NCBI RefSeq assembly: GCF_023195695.1
Contig: NZ_JALPQG010000001.1
Span: 310,001 to 374,000 of the forward strand
Source of the DNA: Aliiroseovarius sp. S1339
GTDB lineage: Bacteria; Pseudomonadota; Alphaproteobacteria; Rhodobacterales; Rhodobacteraceae
Direction: 5' to 3'
Length of the DNA stretch: 64,000 nt
Shown one piece after another: positions 18,408-28,270 of the stretch (position 1 is its first letter; every line of letters starts with the position of its first letter). A program made the position numbers and the translations under genes. Under the pieces are notes generated by a model. The model searched no databases. It worked only from the letters and a program-made list of their open reading frames with translations, and was not told where the DNA came from.

Positions 18408-19354
18408 TGCGGGTCTTCTCCAAACTCAATTGCCCTTATGCGGCGCAGCTCTTCGACGGCGGGTTCGGCCAGTCGAAGCGTCGGACGCAAAGGGTTTCTC
18501 ATGTCAACTACAGTTAAATCTCGCGCCATTACTTCTTGCGCCTGATCCAGCGCAATCACCTGTTCCAGCGCGGCAACAGGATCGTCAGAGGGCAAAAGGA
18601 TGCGCTGCTTTGAGGCAAGCACAACATCCCAGCGACGTTCGCCCACGCGCACAAGGCCGCGCAGTTTTGTGCCAAAGGGGCGAGCTGCTTTGATCAAATC
18701 AAGCGCCTCACGCACGGCTTTGTCCGCCCCCGCACCAGCGATCAACGGCAGGTCGGGTCGCCCATTGCGGGCCAACATGCTGGCAACCCGGTGACCGGTG
18801 CGGTCCAACAAATCAAGTATTCCGTCGTGACGCCATACAATGACCGGCTGGCGTTCGGTGATCGCAACTTCAAGCACGCCGCCGGGGCGGACGCGCAGCG
18901 CGGCATTTTCGACCACATCCAGCGTGGTGATTTCCTGGCGCATCACCTCTAGATCAAGATCGAAGCTTGAGATCGGGAAGTCGATTGGGAGCATCTGGCG
19001 CACGGCATCGCTGACGACCGGGGTCGCACCTTCGACAGCCATCAGCTTGACCATGAATTCGGGGCGTTCCTGCACAGAGCGCTGAATCTGGGTGACCTTC
19101 TCGCCAATCGCGTTTCGGTTGGCGGGGTTCGAGAAATACGAACCCACCAGAAAAAGGACGACAAAGACCGGCAGTCCGACCCGCAAAAACCCGCGAAAGG
19201 CTGGCGTCAGCCACAAGCGATGCACCTTATAAGCAAGCCGCGAGGGAGCGGGATCGCGGCGCGCGCCCTGCCCCGCCTCATCGGCCTTGCTTGACCGCGA
19301 GGCTGCGACGGATTGGTATTGACCGCTATTTTTCGCGCGCTTTATCTGTCGCAT
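18404..19354 (-). CDS. ftsQ: Cell division protein FtsQ
   Basis: Bitopic inner-membrane divisome protein that links FtsB/FtsL to the ring. The start at 19354 (MRQIKRAKNSG) is supported by GGTGGAGGA seven bases upstream; an in-frame ATG at 19381 would lie further inside ddl. The product is 316 residues: a basic cytoplasmic N terminus to about residue 60, one membrane helix (FLRVGLPVFVVLFLVGSYF), a POTRA domain (about 100-170, with VEGATPVVSDAVRQML) and the FtsQ C-terminal domain. It overlaps ddl by 13 bases and ftsA by 4. Confidence 0.95.
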   Translation of the reverse strand: MRQIKRAKNSGQYQSVAASRSSKADEAGQGARRDPAPSRLAYKVHRLWLTPAFRGFLRVGLPVFVVLFLVGSYFSNPANRNAIGEKVTQIQRSVQERPEFMVKLMAVEGATPVVSDAVRQMLPIDFPISSFDLDLEVMRQEITTLDVVENAALRVRPGGVLEVAITERQPVIVWRHDGILDLLDRTGHRVASMLARNGRPDLPLIAGAGADKAVREALDLIKAARPFGTKLRGLVRVGERRWDVVLASKQRILLPSDDPVAALEQVIALDQAQEVMARDLTVVDMRNPLRPTLRLAEPAVEELRRIRAIEFGEDPQ

Positions 19355-20256
19355 GACGCGTCCTCCACCATCCAGGCGCAAAACTTACTGAAGGAAATGC
19401 CCTTGTGCACCGCCTGTTCGGGCGAAAGCGAGGTTGGCGTCATACCGGGCTGAGTGTTGGTTTCGAGAATGATCAGCCCGTCCAGTCCGCGGGTCTCGTC
19501 CCAACGGAAATCCGTGCGGCTGACACCGCGGCACCCCAGCACCTTATGGGCGCGCAGGGCGTAGTCCAGACACGCGGCTTCGATGTCGGCGGGAATGTCG
19601 GCGGGGAAAACGTGGCGCGATCCGCCCTCGGCGTATTTCGCGTCGTAGTCATACCAGCCGTCGGTCAGAATATCCGTCACGCCAAGAGCTGTGTCGCCCA
19701 TCACCGAGGTCGTCATTTCGCGCCCCGGCGCATAGGTTTCGACCATCACCGTCTTGGGCATCGTCGGCGCCAGCTTGGGCGGAGAGTTCGCGCCGTCCTG
19801 CACAATATAGATGCCGACCGAGCTGCCTTCGTTATAGGGCTTCACCACATAGGGCGGCTCCATCACATGGCGCGACCGCACATCGTCCGCCGAGGCCAGC
19901 ACACTGTCCACAACCGGCAGGCCAGCCATCCGAAACGCATCCTTCGCGCGCTCCTTATCCATCGCCAGAGACGAGGCCAGAACGCCGGAATGGGTATAGG
20001 GGATTTGCAGCCACTCCAGCAGGCCTTGCACGCAGCCATCTTCGCCCCAGCGGCCATGTAGTGCGTTGAACACCACATCAGGGGCTTCGGCGCGCAGCCG
20101 CTCGGCCAGATCGGGGCCCGCGTCAATCTCAACCACGTCATAGCCAGCAGTCCTCAGCGCCGCGCTGCATTCGCGACCCGAGCTCAAGGACACCTCCCGT
20201 TCGGCCGAAGGGCCGCCCAGAAGAACCACAACTTTCGAGACTGTCTTGCCCGACAT
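19342..20256 (-). CDS. ddl: D-alanine--D-alanine ligase
   Basis: ATP-grasp ligase that makes D-Ala-D-Ala for the peptidoglycan stem peptide. It is 304 residues. The N-terminal VVVLLGGPSAEREVSLSSG, the grasp loop YVVKPYNEGSSVGIYIV and the C-terminal ILETNTQPGMTPTSLSPEQA, with metal-binding Glu/Asn, are all present. It is located between murB and ftsQ, as in related genomes. Confidence 0.97.
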   Translation of the reverse strand: MSGKTVSKVVVLLGGPSAEREVSLSSGRECSAALRTAGYDVVEIDAGPDLAERLRAEAPDVVFNALHGRWGEDGCVQGLLEWLQIPYTHSGVLASSLAMDKERAKDAFRMAGLPVVDSVLASADDVRSRHVMEPPYVVKPYNEGSSVGIYIVQDGANSPPKLAPTMPKTVMVETYAPGREMTTSVMGDTALGVTDILTDGWYDYDAKYAEGGSRHVFPADIPADIEAACLDYALRAHKVLGCRGVSRTDFRWDETRGLDGLIILETNTQPGMTPTSLSPEQAVHKGISFSKFCAWMVEDASCDR

Positions 20257-20364
20257 GCCTGCTTTTGCCTCGTCCGTGATCGCACAAAGCGACCAACTGC
20301 CCAGCCGTTTCCGGCGCCCATCCGCACATTACGCGCGGCATTTTTCTTTATCGGAGGCTGTACC

Positions 20365-20420
20365 GCCCCTTTGATAACAGGGCTTTATGCCCCTTGTTTT
20401 CAAGGGCGTTTTGCCCCTTT
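20365..20420. repeat. 24-base-spaced GCCCCTT hairpin repeats between murB and ddl
   Basis: GCCCCT begins at 20365, 20389 and 20413, exactly 24 bases apart. The first two units each fold back (GCCCCTT...AGGGC) into a small hairpin followed by T-rich bases. They lie in the 231-base gap downstream of murB and upstream of ddl. They could be attenuating or weakly terminating hairpins, or simply a decayed repeat. Confidence 0.5.
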
Positions 20421-20487
20421 CGACCAGCTCTTGTCGGCTGTGTCCGAAGGGCCTGCCCGACCCCGGTATCTGCGCGCGTCTACCAGC

Positions 20488-21420
20488 TTATTTGTCTGCC
20501 GGTTCACCCACGCGCATAATTTCCCATTGTAGCTTTATGCCACTGTGTTCGTAAACCTTTTTTCTGACCTCTTCGCCCAAACCTTCAAGGTCTGCGGCGG
20601 TGGCATCGCCAGTATTTGTCAGAAAGTTTGCGTGCATCGGATTCATCTGCGCCCCGCCCAATGTGGCGCCGCGCATCCCTGCATCCTCGATCACCTTCCA
20701 CGCCTTCAGCTCCTGGCTGTCATCGGCGCGCCCGGTTGAGCTGTAGCCAGCCGGGTTGCGAAAGGTTGACCCTGCGGTGCGATCCTTGGTCGGCTGGGTA
20801 TCGTCGCGCTTGGCCAGTTGGGCCTCCATGCGGGCGGCCAAGGCGGCAGGATCACCCTTGGGTGCCTCGAAAACAGCGTGCGTGATCACCCAGCCCTCCG
20901 GCAGATCTGACTGGCGATATTGAAAGTTCAGATCATCGGCGGTCAACGTCACACGCTCGCCCGTTCGCGTGATCGCCTGTGCTTCACCAAACACGTCGGC
21001 CACATAGGCCCCATAGCACCCAGCGTTCATGCGAACCGCACCACCAATGGCACCGGGGATGGTGCGCAGGAAAGTCAGATCAACGCCCGCGTCTGCCGCC
21101 TTGCGCGCCACATGGGCATCAAGTGCGGCGACGCCTGCGGTGACCCGCGTGCCGTCAATCTCAATCCCGTTGAAGCCACGCCCCAGCCGGATCACCACGC
21201 CGCGAATGCCGCCGTCGCGCACGATCAGGTTCGACCCGACCCCCATGGGAAAAACTGGAGTGTCAGGGTCGAGCGCGGCCAGAAACTGCGCCAGATCATC
21301 TTCGTCTGCGGGCATGAAGAACCAGTCGGCGGGGCCGCCCACACGCAGCCATGTCAGGCCGGACAGGTCCTTTTGCGCAACCAGCGTTCCGCGCGTTTCG
21401 ATCTTGCTTGGATGGGTCAC
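20488..21420 (-). CDS. murB: UDP-N-acetylenolpyruvoylglucosamine reductase MurB
   Basis: FAD/NADPH reductase that makes UDP-MurNAc from the enolpyruvyl precursor. It is 310 residues. FAD-binding elements LRVGGPADW and [13 protein letters not shown] are seen at the N terminus, [13 protein letters not shown] in the middle, and the catalytic serine region GSTFRNPAG. It is 1 base from the second DUF2484 gene. A 231-base gap with hairpins follows before ddl, so ddl-ftsQ-ftsA may be partly separately expressed. Confidence 0.97.
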   Translation of the reverse strand: MTHPSKIETRGTLVAQKDLSGLTWLRVGGPADWFFMPADEDDLAQFLAALDPDTPVFPMGVGSNLIVRDGGIRGVVIRLGRGFNGIEIDGTRVTAGVAALDAHVARKAADAGVDLTFLRTIPGAIGGAVRMNAGCYGAYVADVFGEAQAITRTGERVTLTADDLNFQYRQSDLPEGWVITHAVFEAPKGDPAALAARMEAQLAKRDDTQPTKDRTAGSTFRNPAGYSSTGRADDSQELKAWKVIEDAGMRGATLGGAQMNPMHANFLTNTGDATAADLEGLGEEVRKKVYEHSGIKLQWEIMRVGEPADK

Positions 21421-21421
21421 A

Positions 21422-21667
21422 TCAGCCTCGTGTCTTGCGAATCCACCGGATCAGATAAATGACTGGCCAGCGCAGAATTGACATTGCTGCGATCATGACC
21501 AGCAGCCCGACCAGCGGTCCGTTTTGGTAAACCACGTAACCCAATAGCGGAATGCCCACGGCAATCAAGACGTAAGCCGCAGGCCAATGATGGTGGCGCG
21601 ACGGGAACAGCGCGATGACCTGCGCGATAACCGCCCAGAAACACGCAAGGATCAGTGACAGAGTCAT
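21422..21667 (-). CDS. Small DUF2484-type membrane protein, copy 2
   Basis: An 81-residue protein with three or four hydrophobic helices ([49 protein letters not shown]) and a basic C terminus. It resembles the DUF2484 family, which as far as I know is found next to mur genes in Rhodobacteraceae and has no known function. It overlaps the preceding copy by 4 bases (21664-21667) and is 1 base from murB. Its position between murC and murB suggests a membrane role in wall synthesis or division, but this is only context. Confidence 0.82.
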   Translation of the reverse strand: MTLSLILACFWAVIAQVIALFPSRHHHWPAAYVLIAVGIPLLGYVVYQNGPLVGLLVMIAAMSILRWPVIYLIRWIRKTRG

Positions 21668-21903
21668 ACTCGCCCCAGTGCTTTACGGCTGAGATACCAA
21701 AGGGGGCGGCGGAACATGGATATGAAAGCGCCCAGCCCGATCACAGACCATATCCATCCATGCGCGGCCCCGATCCAGATGATCAGCACAGGGGCGGCGG
21801 CCAGCAAAACAAAGCCCGGCACGAATTGCCGACGCATGGGCAAAAACGCCACTGCGCTGGCGGCGATCACCCATAGGGCGGCGGCGATCAGGGATGGGCT
21901 CAT
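21664..21903 (-). CDS. Small DUF2484-type membrane protein, copy 1
   Basis: A 79-residue paralogue of the next gene. I use the ATG at 21903 (MSPSLIAAALWVIAASAV); a longer frame runs to 21972 but gives a charged, non-membrane N terminus that overlaps murC. The shared pattern with copy 2 is helix 1 with W(V/A)IA, a short loop with PMRRQ / PSRHHH, helix 2, then helix 3 and a conserved WYL/IYL + basic tail. The two probably arose by tandem duplication. Function unknown. Confidence 0.8.
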   Translation of the reverse strand: MSPSLIAAALWVIAASAVAFLPMRRQFVPGFVLLAAAPVLIIWIGAAHGWIWSVIGLGAFISMFRRPLWYLSRKALGRV

Positions 21904-21916
21904 CTCGCAGGTCCGG

Positions 21917-23314
21917 TCATGCCAGGCGCGCGGGCAGGTTGTTGGCCCAGGCCGAGATCGTGCCAGCCCCAAGGCAGACCACCAGATCGCCCGGCTTGGC
22001 GTGCTCTTTCACCAAAGCCGTCAGAGCGTCTTCGTCGGGCACCGCAAAGGCGTGGCGGTGGCCGTGGCGCACCAGACCGGCGACCAGATCGTCACGGCTC
22101 GCGCCCTTAATCGGGTCTTCGCCAGCGGCATAGACATCGGCGATGCCAACCACGTCGGCTTCGTTAAAACAGGCGCAGAAATCTTCAAACAGGCCATGCA
22201 GGCGCGAATAGCGGTGCGGTTGGTGCACGGCGATCACGCGCCCTTCAGTGGCTTGACGGGCCGCTTTCAAGACGGCGGCAATTTCGACCGGGTGGTGGCC
22301 GTAATCGTCGATGATGGTGACGCCGTTGACCTCGCCCACTTTGGTAAAGCGCCGGTTCACACCGCCGAAACTTTCAAGCGCCGCGCGGATTTCGTCGCGC
22401 TTCATGCCAAGGTGACGGGCCACCGCCACCGCCGACAGGGCGTTCGAGACGTTGTGATCGCCCGGCATCGGCAGGGTGCAGCCTTCGATCCGCGTGCCTT
22501 CGTTGTGCAGCTCAATATCGAAATGCGCGACGCCACCTTTATACCTCAGATTCACGGCCCGCACATCCGCCTGCGCGTTGAACCCATAGGTGACGACCCG
22601 GCGGTCAGTGAGTTTGCCCACCAGCGACTGCACTTCGGGGTGGTCGGTGCAGCAGATCGCCAGCCCATAGAAAGGAATGTTGGATACGAAATCCAGAAAG
22701 CCCTGGCGCAGCGTGTCGAAATCGCCCCAATGCTCCATATGTTCGGGGTCGATATTGGTGACGATGGCGATGGTCGCGGGCAGCCGATTGAAAGTGCCGT
22801 CGCTTTCATCGGCCTCAACCACCATCCATTCGCCCTGCCCCATGCGCGCGTTGGACCCATAGGCATGAATGACGCCGCCGTTGATCACGGTCGGGTCAAT
22901 GCCGCCATGCACCAGCAGTTCTGCGACCATGGTCGTGGTCGTCGTCTTGCCATGCGTGCCCGCAACGGCGATGTTGGATTTCAGGCGCATTAGTTCGGCC
23001 AGCATTTCGGCGCGGCGCACCACTGGCAGGCCGCGCGCGCGCGCTGCGTCCAGTTCCGGGTTGCCCGGTTTGATCGCGGACGAGATCACAACCACCTCGG
23101 CATTCTCAAGATTTTCGGCCCGTTGCCCCACGAATATCTCGGCCCCAAGATCGGCAAGCCGGTCGGTGATCTTCGAGGTCTTCAGGTCCGACCCCTGCAC
23201 GCGATAGCCATGGTTCAACAAAACTTCAGCAATACCGGACATGCCAATACCGCCAATGCCCACGAAATGGATCATACCCATTTCAATGGGAAGTTTGGTC
23301 GCTGCTGCGTTCAT
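21917..23314 (-). CDS. murC: UDP-N-acetylmuramate--L-alanine ligase MurC
   Basis: Cytoplasmic Mur ligase that adds L-alanine to UDP-MurNAc. The start at 23314 ([19 protein letters not shown]) has AAAGGTAG just upstream; a GTG five codons earlier is less likely. It has 465 residues: the nucleotide-sugar domain starts with [17 protein letters not shown], the ATP loop is [18 protein letters not shown], and the family [15 protein letters not shown] region lies in the C-terminal domain. It is 32 bases after murG. Confidence 0.97.
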   Translation of the reverse strand: MNAAATKLPIEMGMIHFVGIGGIGMSGIAEVLLNHGYRVQGSDLKTSKITDRLADLGAEIFVGQRAENLENAEVVVISSAIKPGNPELDAARARGLPVVRRAEMLAELMRLKSNIAVAGTHGKTTTTTMVAELLVHGGIDPTVINGGVIHAYGSNARMGQGEWMVVEADESDGTFNRLPATIAIVTNIDPEHMEHWGDFDTLRQGFLDFVSNIPFYGLAICCTDHPEVQSLVGKLTDRRVVTYGFNAQADVRAVNLRYKGGVAHFDIELHNEGTRIEGCTLPMPGDHNVSNALSAVAVARHLGMKRDEIRAALESFGGVNRRFTKVGEVNGVTIIDDYGHHPVEIAAVLKAARQATEGRVIAVHQPHRYSRLHGLFEDFCACFNEADVVGIADVYAAGEDPIKGASRDDLVAGLVRHGHRHAFAVPDEDALTALVKEHAKPGDLVVCLGAGTISAWANNLPARLA

Positions 23315-23346
23315 GATGCTACCTTTCACTCATAAGACCAGCCCGG

Positions 23347-24453
23347 TCACGGGGTTGGCGCGTAACCCGTCAATTCTTCCACCAACCCAGCCAGCGCATC
23401 CGTGGCGTCGGGTCGGGACTGATCCAACGCGGCCAAAGACATCCGCATCGCCCCAGCTGGGTTGTCCAACACGGCCCAGATCTGATCAGCCAATGTCTCT
23501 ACATCCAGTCGATTTTCGGGGATCAGGATGGTCGCACCCGCATCCACCAACCCACGCGCATTTGCGGTCTGGTGGTCATCCGTCGCGTAAGGATAAGGCA
23601 CGAGGATCGACGGGCGACCGATCACCGAGATATCGGCGACCGACGACGCCCCGGCCCGGCTAATCACCAACTGCGCCTCAGACATGCGGCGCGGAATGTC
23701 GTTGAAAAAGGTCTGAACTTCGGCATGGATGCCATGGTCTGCGTAGAAGGCGCTGACACGTTCCATATCCTCATCCCGGGCCTGATGGCTGACCGAAACA
23801 TGCTTCAGAATGTTTTCGGGCAAGCTGGCGATCGCGGCAGGCACGTTGTCCGACAAGGCGCGCGCGCCCTGCGAGCCGCCGATGACAAGGATCGCCATGG
23901 GATAGTCGCCCGGCGGGATATAGCCCGCGCCTTTGCGGGCCAGAACCTCGGCCCGGACCGGATTGCCAGTATAGATGGCGTTTGTGCCTTCGGGCAGCGT
24001 GGTCGGCCAAGTGCCGCAGGCCACCGCGTTTACGCGGGTGGCGAAAATCTTGTTCACCCGTCCCAGCACGCCGTTTTGTTCATGGATCATACGGGGCAGC
24101 TTCAGGACGCGCGCCGCAGACAGCGCAGGAATGGTCGGATAGCCGCCAAAGCCCACGACGGCGGTCGGGCGGTCGCGAAACATTTTCCAGACCGCGCCGA
24201 TGACACCTGCCCCAACGCGAAACGGGACCAGCGCCTTGGCAAGGATGCCGCCGCGCGCGAAGGTCGCAGACGAGACCTCTTCAATCTCGACCACATGCGG
24301 GAAGCCGCCGGTATAGCGCGCGCCACGCGCATCGGTGGACAGCTTCACGCGCCACCCTTTGCGCAGCATCACCTCGGCCAAGGCCTGCGCGGGAAACATG
24401 TGGCCCCCGGTGCCTCCGGCTGCAATTACGAGAAGTGGCCTTTTCTGGGTCAT
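23347..24453 (-). CDS. murG: Lipid II-forming GlcNAc transferase MurG
   Basis: Peripheral membrane GT28 glycosyltransferase that adds GlcNAc to lipid I. It is 368 residues. The N-terminal glycine loop is [30 protein letters not shown] and [12 protein letters not shown] are MurG signature segments, and [12 protein letters not shown] is the second glycine loop. Its start overlaps the ftsW stop by four bases, so flipping/polymerisation and lipid II synthesis genes are coupled. Confidence 0.97.
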   Translation of the reverse strand: MTQKRPLLVIAAGGTGGHMFPAQALAEVMLRKGWRVKLSTDARGARYTGGFPHVVEIEEVSSATFARGGILAKALVPFRVGAGVIGAVWKMFRDRPTAVVGFGGYPTIPALSAARVLKLPRMIHEQNGVLGRVNKIFATRVNAVACGTWPTTLPEGTNAIYTGNPVRAEVLARKGAGYIPPGDYPMAILVIGGSQGARALSDNVPAAIASLPENILKHVSVSHQARDEDMERVSAFYADHGIHAEVQTFFNDIPRRMSEAQLVISRAGASSVADISVIGRPSILVPYPYATDDHQTANARGLVDAGATILIPENRLDVETLADQIWAVLDNPAGAMRMSLAALDQSRPDATDALAGLVEELTGYAPTP

Positions 24454-25619
24454 CGACCTTGCCTGTTTGCGAACACGTCTTGGATGCGGCCCTGAGGCCG
24501 GGTGCGGGTAAAGGCCAAAAGCATCCCAAGTGCAATCCCCCCCGCGATCAAAGACGACCCACCATAGCTGACAAACGGAAGTGTCATGCCCTTGGCAGGC
24601 AACAATCGAACAGCCACACCCATATTGATCAGTGCCTGAATACCAAACATCGCGGCCAGACCAGAGCCCGCCAGGCGAATGAACGTGTCACGTTCACGGA
24701 TCAGGCGCAGGAAGCTGCGCACCACAATCGTGGCATACAGCGCGATAATGATCAGGACCAGGATCAGGCCGTATTCCTCGGCGGCGACGGCGATGATGAA
24801 ATCAGTATGCGCGTCAGGCAGTGACCACTTCACTTGCCCCTCGCCCACGCCAACGCCAAAAAATCCACCTTCGCGAATGGCGTTGGTGGCATAGCCAAGC
24901 TGGGTGGTGGGCTCCACGTCCGGGTTCAGAAATCCGTCGATGCGCCGCGCGAAGTGCTCGGAATTATTATACGCAAACATGCCGCCCAGAACGACAAGCC
25001 CAGCCGCCGCCGCCAGAAGGACAATCGGGGCGCCTGCCAAAAAATACATCACGCCCCAGCCAAACAGGATCAGCGCGGCTTGGCCGAAATCGGGCTGTAG
25101 CGCGAGAAAACCGACAATGACCAACACCAGTGCCAGTGACATGCTGCGCCCCGGCGGGCCGTTGATTTCCTGACTGGCCGCCATCAACCACGCGGCGACG
25201 ACGACGAAACCGGGCTTCAGAAACTCGGACGGCTGGATCGCGGCGAAGCCTAGCGAATACCAACGCGTCGCGCCTTTGCCGAAATCAGTGCCCAGCACAG
25301 GCAAGAACATTACCGCGCCCAACGCAACCAAGAAGCCCAGCACGCCAAGGCGGCGTACCATCTGCGGGCTCATCATCGTTGTGGCGAATAATGTGACCAG
25401 CGCGACCAGACCAAAGATCAACTGGCGTTCTACATAGTGGAAATGGCCAAGGCCGTTGCGTTCTGCCAAGGGCGGCGACGCGGCGAGGCCCAGAAGAATG
25501 CCGATCCCAAACAGGATCAGAATGCACGACACCGACCACTTGTCGATCGTGCGCCACCACCGGGGAAGAATAGGGTCGCCGTCACGCGCGGGAACCGCGC
25601 CGTATACCATTTCTGTCAT
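24450..25619 (-). CDS. ftsW: Division-specific peptidoglycan polymerase FtsW
   Basis: SEDS-family glycosyltransferase that works with FtsI (not in this window) to polymerise septal peptidoglycan. It is 389 residues with about ten membrane helices. SEDS signatures seen are [20 protein letters not shown] in the middle, [19 protein letters not shown] in the large periplasmic loop, and the C-terminal [20 protein letters not shown]. It is the first dcw gene visible here; a 176-base gap separates it from the EamA gene. Confidence 0.95.
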   Translation of the reverse strand: MTEMVYGAVPARDGDPILPRWWRTIDKWSVSCILILFGIGILLGLAASPPLAERNGLGHFHYVERQLIFGLVALVTLFATTMMSPQMVRRLGVLGFLVALGAVMFLPVLGTDFGKGATRWYSLGFAAIQPSEFLKPGFVVVAAWLMAASQEINGPPGRSMSLALVLVIVGFLALQPDFGQAALILFGWGVMYFLAGAPIVLLAAAAGLVVLGGMFAYNNSEHFARRIDGFLNPDVEPTTQLGYATNAIREGGFFGVGVGEGQVKWSLPDAHTDFIIAVAAEEYGLILVLIIIALYATIVVRSFLRLIRERDTFIRLAGSGLAAMFGIQALINMGVAVRLLPAKGMTLPFVSYGGSSLIAGGIALGMLLAFTRTRPQGRIQDVFANRQGR

Positions 25620-25795
25620 GCGAAAATGCCTGTCACTTGTCTGTACCGCTCGTATTCACCAACGGACGGCCCCGTTTTCGGGTGCTGCAACCGCTGATCC
25701 TCATTCGCCCGTCTGATGCGGGTCATTGCGCAAAGGATAGCTAGGTTTTCACCGTTTTTCCAGACAATTCGCGCCGCATGCCCACCCTTACGCAA

Positions 25796-26722
25796 TCAAC
25801 TGCCGGGTGGGCTGACGGCGCGCGATTTCGACCGGTCGCGGCCAAGCTTCGCTTCTCGCCAGATGATCACCATCCCGGCGCTGACGACGATGCCTGCGCC
25901 CACCAACATTTGCAGGGTCGGCAGTTCGCCAAAAAAGACGTATCCGAAGGCCAGCGCGAAGATCATCGACGTGTAGTCGAACGGCGCAATGGTCGACGCA
26001 TCGGCATGGGTATAGGCGGTCGTCAGCATCAATTGGCCGACGCCTCCGGCAAGCCCCGCGCCCAGCAAAAGCGCAAATTCCCACGCTGTCGGCCAGACCC
26101 AGCCGAAGGGCAGCGACAGAAGGGACATACAGATCGCCGTCAGCGAGGCGTAGATCACGACGGTTGAGGGTGGATCAATGCCCACAAGCTTGCGCACAAG
26201 GATCTTGGCAACCGCCACGCAGCAGGCGGCAATCAGCGCCAAAACCGCCCCGAACGCCCTGAGCGCGTCAGCCTCGCTGCCGCCGCCAAAGCCTTCAAGC
26301 CGTGGCCATAGAATGACCAGCACACCGACCAGCCCCGCCAGCACCGCGCCGATGCGCACCATCCGCACCTGTTCACCCAAGAAGATCGCAGCAAGGATGA
26401 CCGTGACAATCGGGGCGGCATAGAAGATCGCCGTAACCTCAGTCTGTGGCAGGTAGCCGAGCGCGGCAAAGCTAAGCCCCATCGCCAACACACCAACCAT
26501 GCCTCGACTGATATGACCCCACGGGTTTTGGGTGCGCAAAGCTGAATGCAGGCGCCCTTCATAGGCAAGCCAACCCAAGATCACCGGAAGCGCGAAGAAC
26601 GACCGGAAGAACACCGCTTCGCCCACAGGCACATGGCCCGACACGGCTTTCACCATCGTCTGAAGCGAGATGAAGAAAGCCACCGAGCCGAGTTTCAAAG
26701 CAATGCCGCGAGAAGGGTTCAT
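25796..26722 (-). CDS. EamA/DMT-family transporter
   Basis: A 308-residue inner-membrane protein with about ten helices in two EamA repeats (the second begins near residue 150, around LRAFGAVLALIAACCVAVAKI). The drug/metabolite transporter superfamily exports small metabolites; the substrate is not predictable here. It stands apart from the dcw genes by gaps on both sides, and the pntB terminator lies just upstream on the same strand. Confidence 0.88.
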   Translation of the reverse strand: MNPSRGIALKLGSVAFFISLQTMVKAVSGHVPVGEAVFFRSFFALPVILGWLAYEGRLHSALRTQNPWGHISRGMVGVLAMGLSFAALGYLPQTEVTAIFYAAPIVTVILAAIFLGEQVRMVRIGAVLAGLVGVLVILWPRLEGFGGGSEADALRAFGAVLALIAACCVAVAKILVRKLVGIDPPSTVVIYASLTAICMSLLSLPFGWVWPTAWEFALLLGAGLAGGVGQLMLTTAYTHADASTIAPFDYTSMIFALAFGYVFFGELPTLQMLVGAGIVVSAGMVIIWREAKLGRDRSKSRAVSPPGS

Positions 26723-26776
26723 CCCCCTCGCTTAGCGCGTTTGCCTGACGGTTGGAAGCGAGAGGCCGTTGAAACG

Positions 26777-26804
26777 AAAAACGCCCCCGACATGCGGGGG
26801 CGTT
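26777..26804 (-). terminator. Rho-independent terminator after pntB
   Basis: A perfect 10-bp stem (26780-26789 with 26795-26804, GC-rich CGCCCCCG core) and a 5-base loop; on the minus strand the stem ends in GTTTTTCG. It lies 20 bases beyond the pntB stop. Confidence 0.9.
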
Positions 26805-26823
26805 CCTTGATCGTTGCTTTCGT

Positions 26824-28257
26824 CTAGTTGATCATCGTCAACAAGGTGTCCAGCGACTGTTTCGCGTCACCATAGAACATGCGCGTGTTCTCTTTGAAGA
26901 ACAGCGGGTTTTCGATGCCCGAATAGCCGGTGCCCTGGCCACGTTTTGACACGAAGACCTGCTTGGCTTTCCAGCATTCCAGCACCGGCATCCCGGCGAT
27001 GGGGCTGTTGGGGTCTTCTTGGGCTGCCGGGTTCACGATGTCGTTTGAGCCGATGACGATGGCGACATCCGTATCGGGGAAGTCGTCATTGATCTCGTCC
27101 ATCTCAAGCACGATGTCGTAGGGCACTTTGGCCTCGGCCAGCAGCACGTTCATGTGACCGGGCAGACGCCCTGCGACCGGGTGGATCGCGAAGCGGACGT
27201 TTTTGCCCTTGGCGCGCAGGCGGCGGGTCAGCTCGGCCACGTTTTGCTGGGCTTGCGCCACAGCCATACCGTAACCGGGGATGATCACCACGCTGTCGGC
27301 GTCTTCCAAAGCAGCCGCCACACCATCGGCGTCGATGGCGATCTGTTCGCCTTCGATTTCCATGGCGGGACCAGAGGTGCCGCCGAAACCGCCTAGAATA
27401 ACGCTGATGAACGACCGGTTCATCGCCTTACACATGATGTAGGACAGGATCGCACCGGAGGAGCCAACCAGCGCACCGACTACGATCAACAGGTCATTGC
27501 CAAGCGAGAAGCCGATCGCCGCCGCGGCCCAGCCTGAATAGCTGTTCAGCATCGACACAACGACGGGCATATCCGCGCCGCCAATACCCATGATCAGGTG
27601 ATAGCCGATGAAGAAGGCGGCCAGCGTCATCACAAAGAGCGGGAAGAACCCACCCGTGTTGAAATACCAGATCAGGCAGATCAACGACAGGATCGCGGCA
27701 CCGGCGTTCAGCATGTGACCACCGGGCAGCTTTTCTGCCGCCGAGCTTACTTTGCCCGCCAGTTTGCCGTAGGCGATGACCGACCCGGTGAAGGTCACGG
27801 CACCGATGAACACGCCCAAGAACAGCTCGACCCGCAGGATGTTCTGCTCGACCGGCGTTTTATGCGCAAGAAGGGCTGCGAAGCCTTCAAGCCCGTGGCG
27901 GGCCTCTTCGTTCATCGACAACACGTTGCCCAGTTCGATATGGGCGTTATAGCCCACGAACACAGCAGCCAGACCGACCAGCGAGTGCATCGCGGCGACA
28001 AGCTGAGGCATCTCGGTCATCTGGACCTTCTGCGCCACATAGGTGCCGATAATACCGCCGCCCGCGATCAGAAGGATCGACAGTAGCCACAGGCCCGAGC
28101 CGGGGCCAACCAGCGTGGCGACAACCGCCAGCGCCATGCCGACAATGCCATACCACACCGCGCGTTTCGCGCTTTCCTGTCCTGACAAACCGCCAAGGGA
28201 GAGGATGAAAAGAACTGCCGCAACAACATATGCGGCCGTGGTGAAACCAAATTCCAT
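26824..28257 (-). CDS. pntB: NAD(P) transhydrogenase subunit beta
   Basis: Membrane and NADP-binding subunit of the proton-translocating transhydrogenase, which makes NADPH from NADH using the proton motive force. It is 477 residues: about nine helices (residues 1-265), then domain III with the NADP-binding pattern [38 protein letters not shown] and [10 protein letters not shown]. It lies 13 bases after pntA, so the pair is an operon, closed by a strong terminator. Confidence 0.97.
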   Translation of the reverse strand: MEFGFTTAAYVVAAVLFILSLGGLSGQESAKRAVWYGIVGMALAVVATLVGPGSGLWLLSILLIAGGGIIGTYVAQKVQMTEMPQLVAAMHSLVGLAAVFVGYNAHIELGNVLSMNEEARHGLEGFAALLAHKTPVEQNILRVELFLGVFIGAVTFTGSVIAYGKLAGKVSSAAEKLPGGHMLNAGAAILSLICLIWYFNTGGFFPLFVMTLAAFFIGYHLIMGIGGADMPVVVSMLNSYSGWAAAAIGFSLGNDLLIVVGALVGSSGAILSYIMCKAMNRSFISVILGGFGGTSGPAMEIEGEQIAIDADGVAAALEDADSVVIIPGYGMAVAQAQQNVAELTRRLRAKGKNVRFAIHPVAGRLPGHMNVLLAEAKVPYDIVLEMDEINDDFPDTDVAIVIGSNDIVNPAAQEDPNSPIAGMPVLECWKAKQVFVSKRGQGTGYSGIENPLFFKENTRMFYGDAKQSLDTLLTMIN

Positions 28258-28270
28258 GATCCCTACCCCC

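Noticed and set aside
21716-22993. Plus-strand frame of 425 codons opposite murC and the DUF2484 genes
   Set aside because: Antisense shadow; murC has all catalytic motifs in the other frame.
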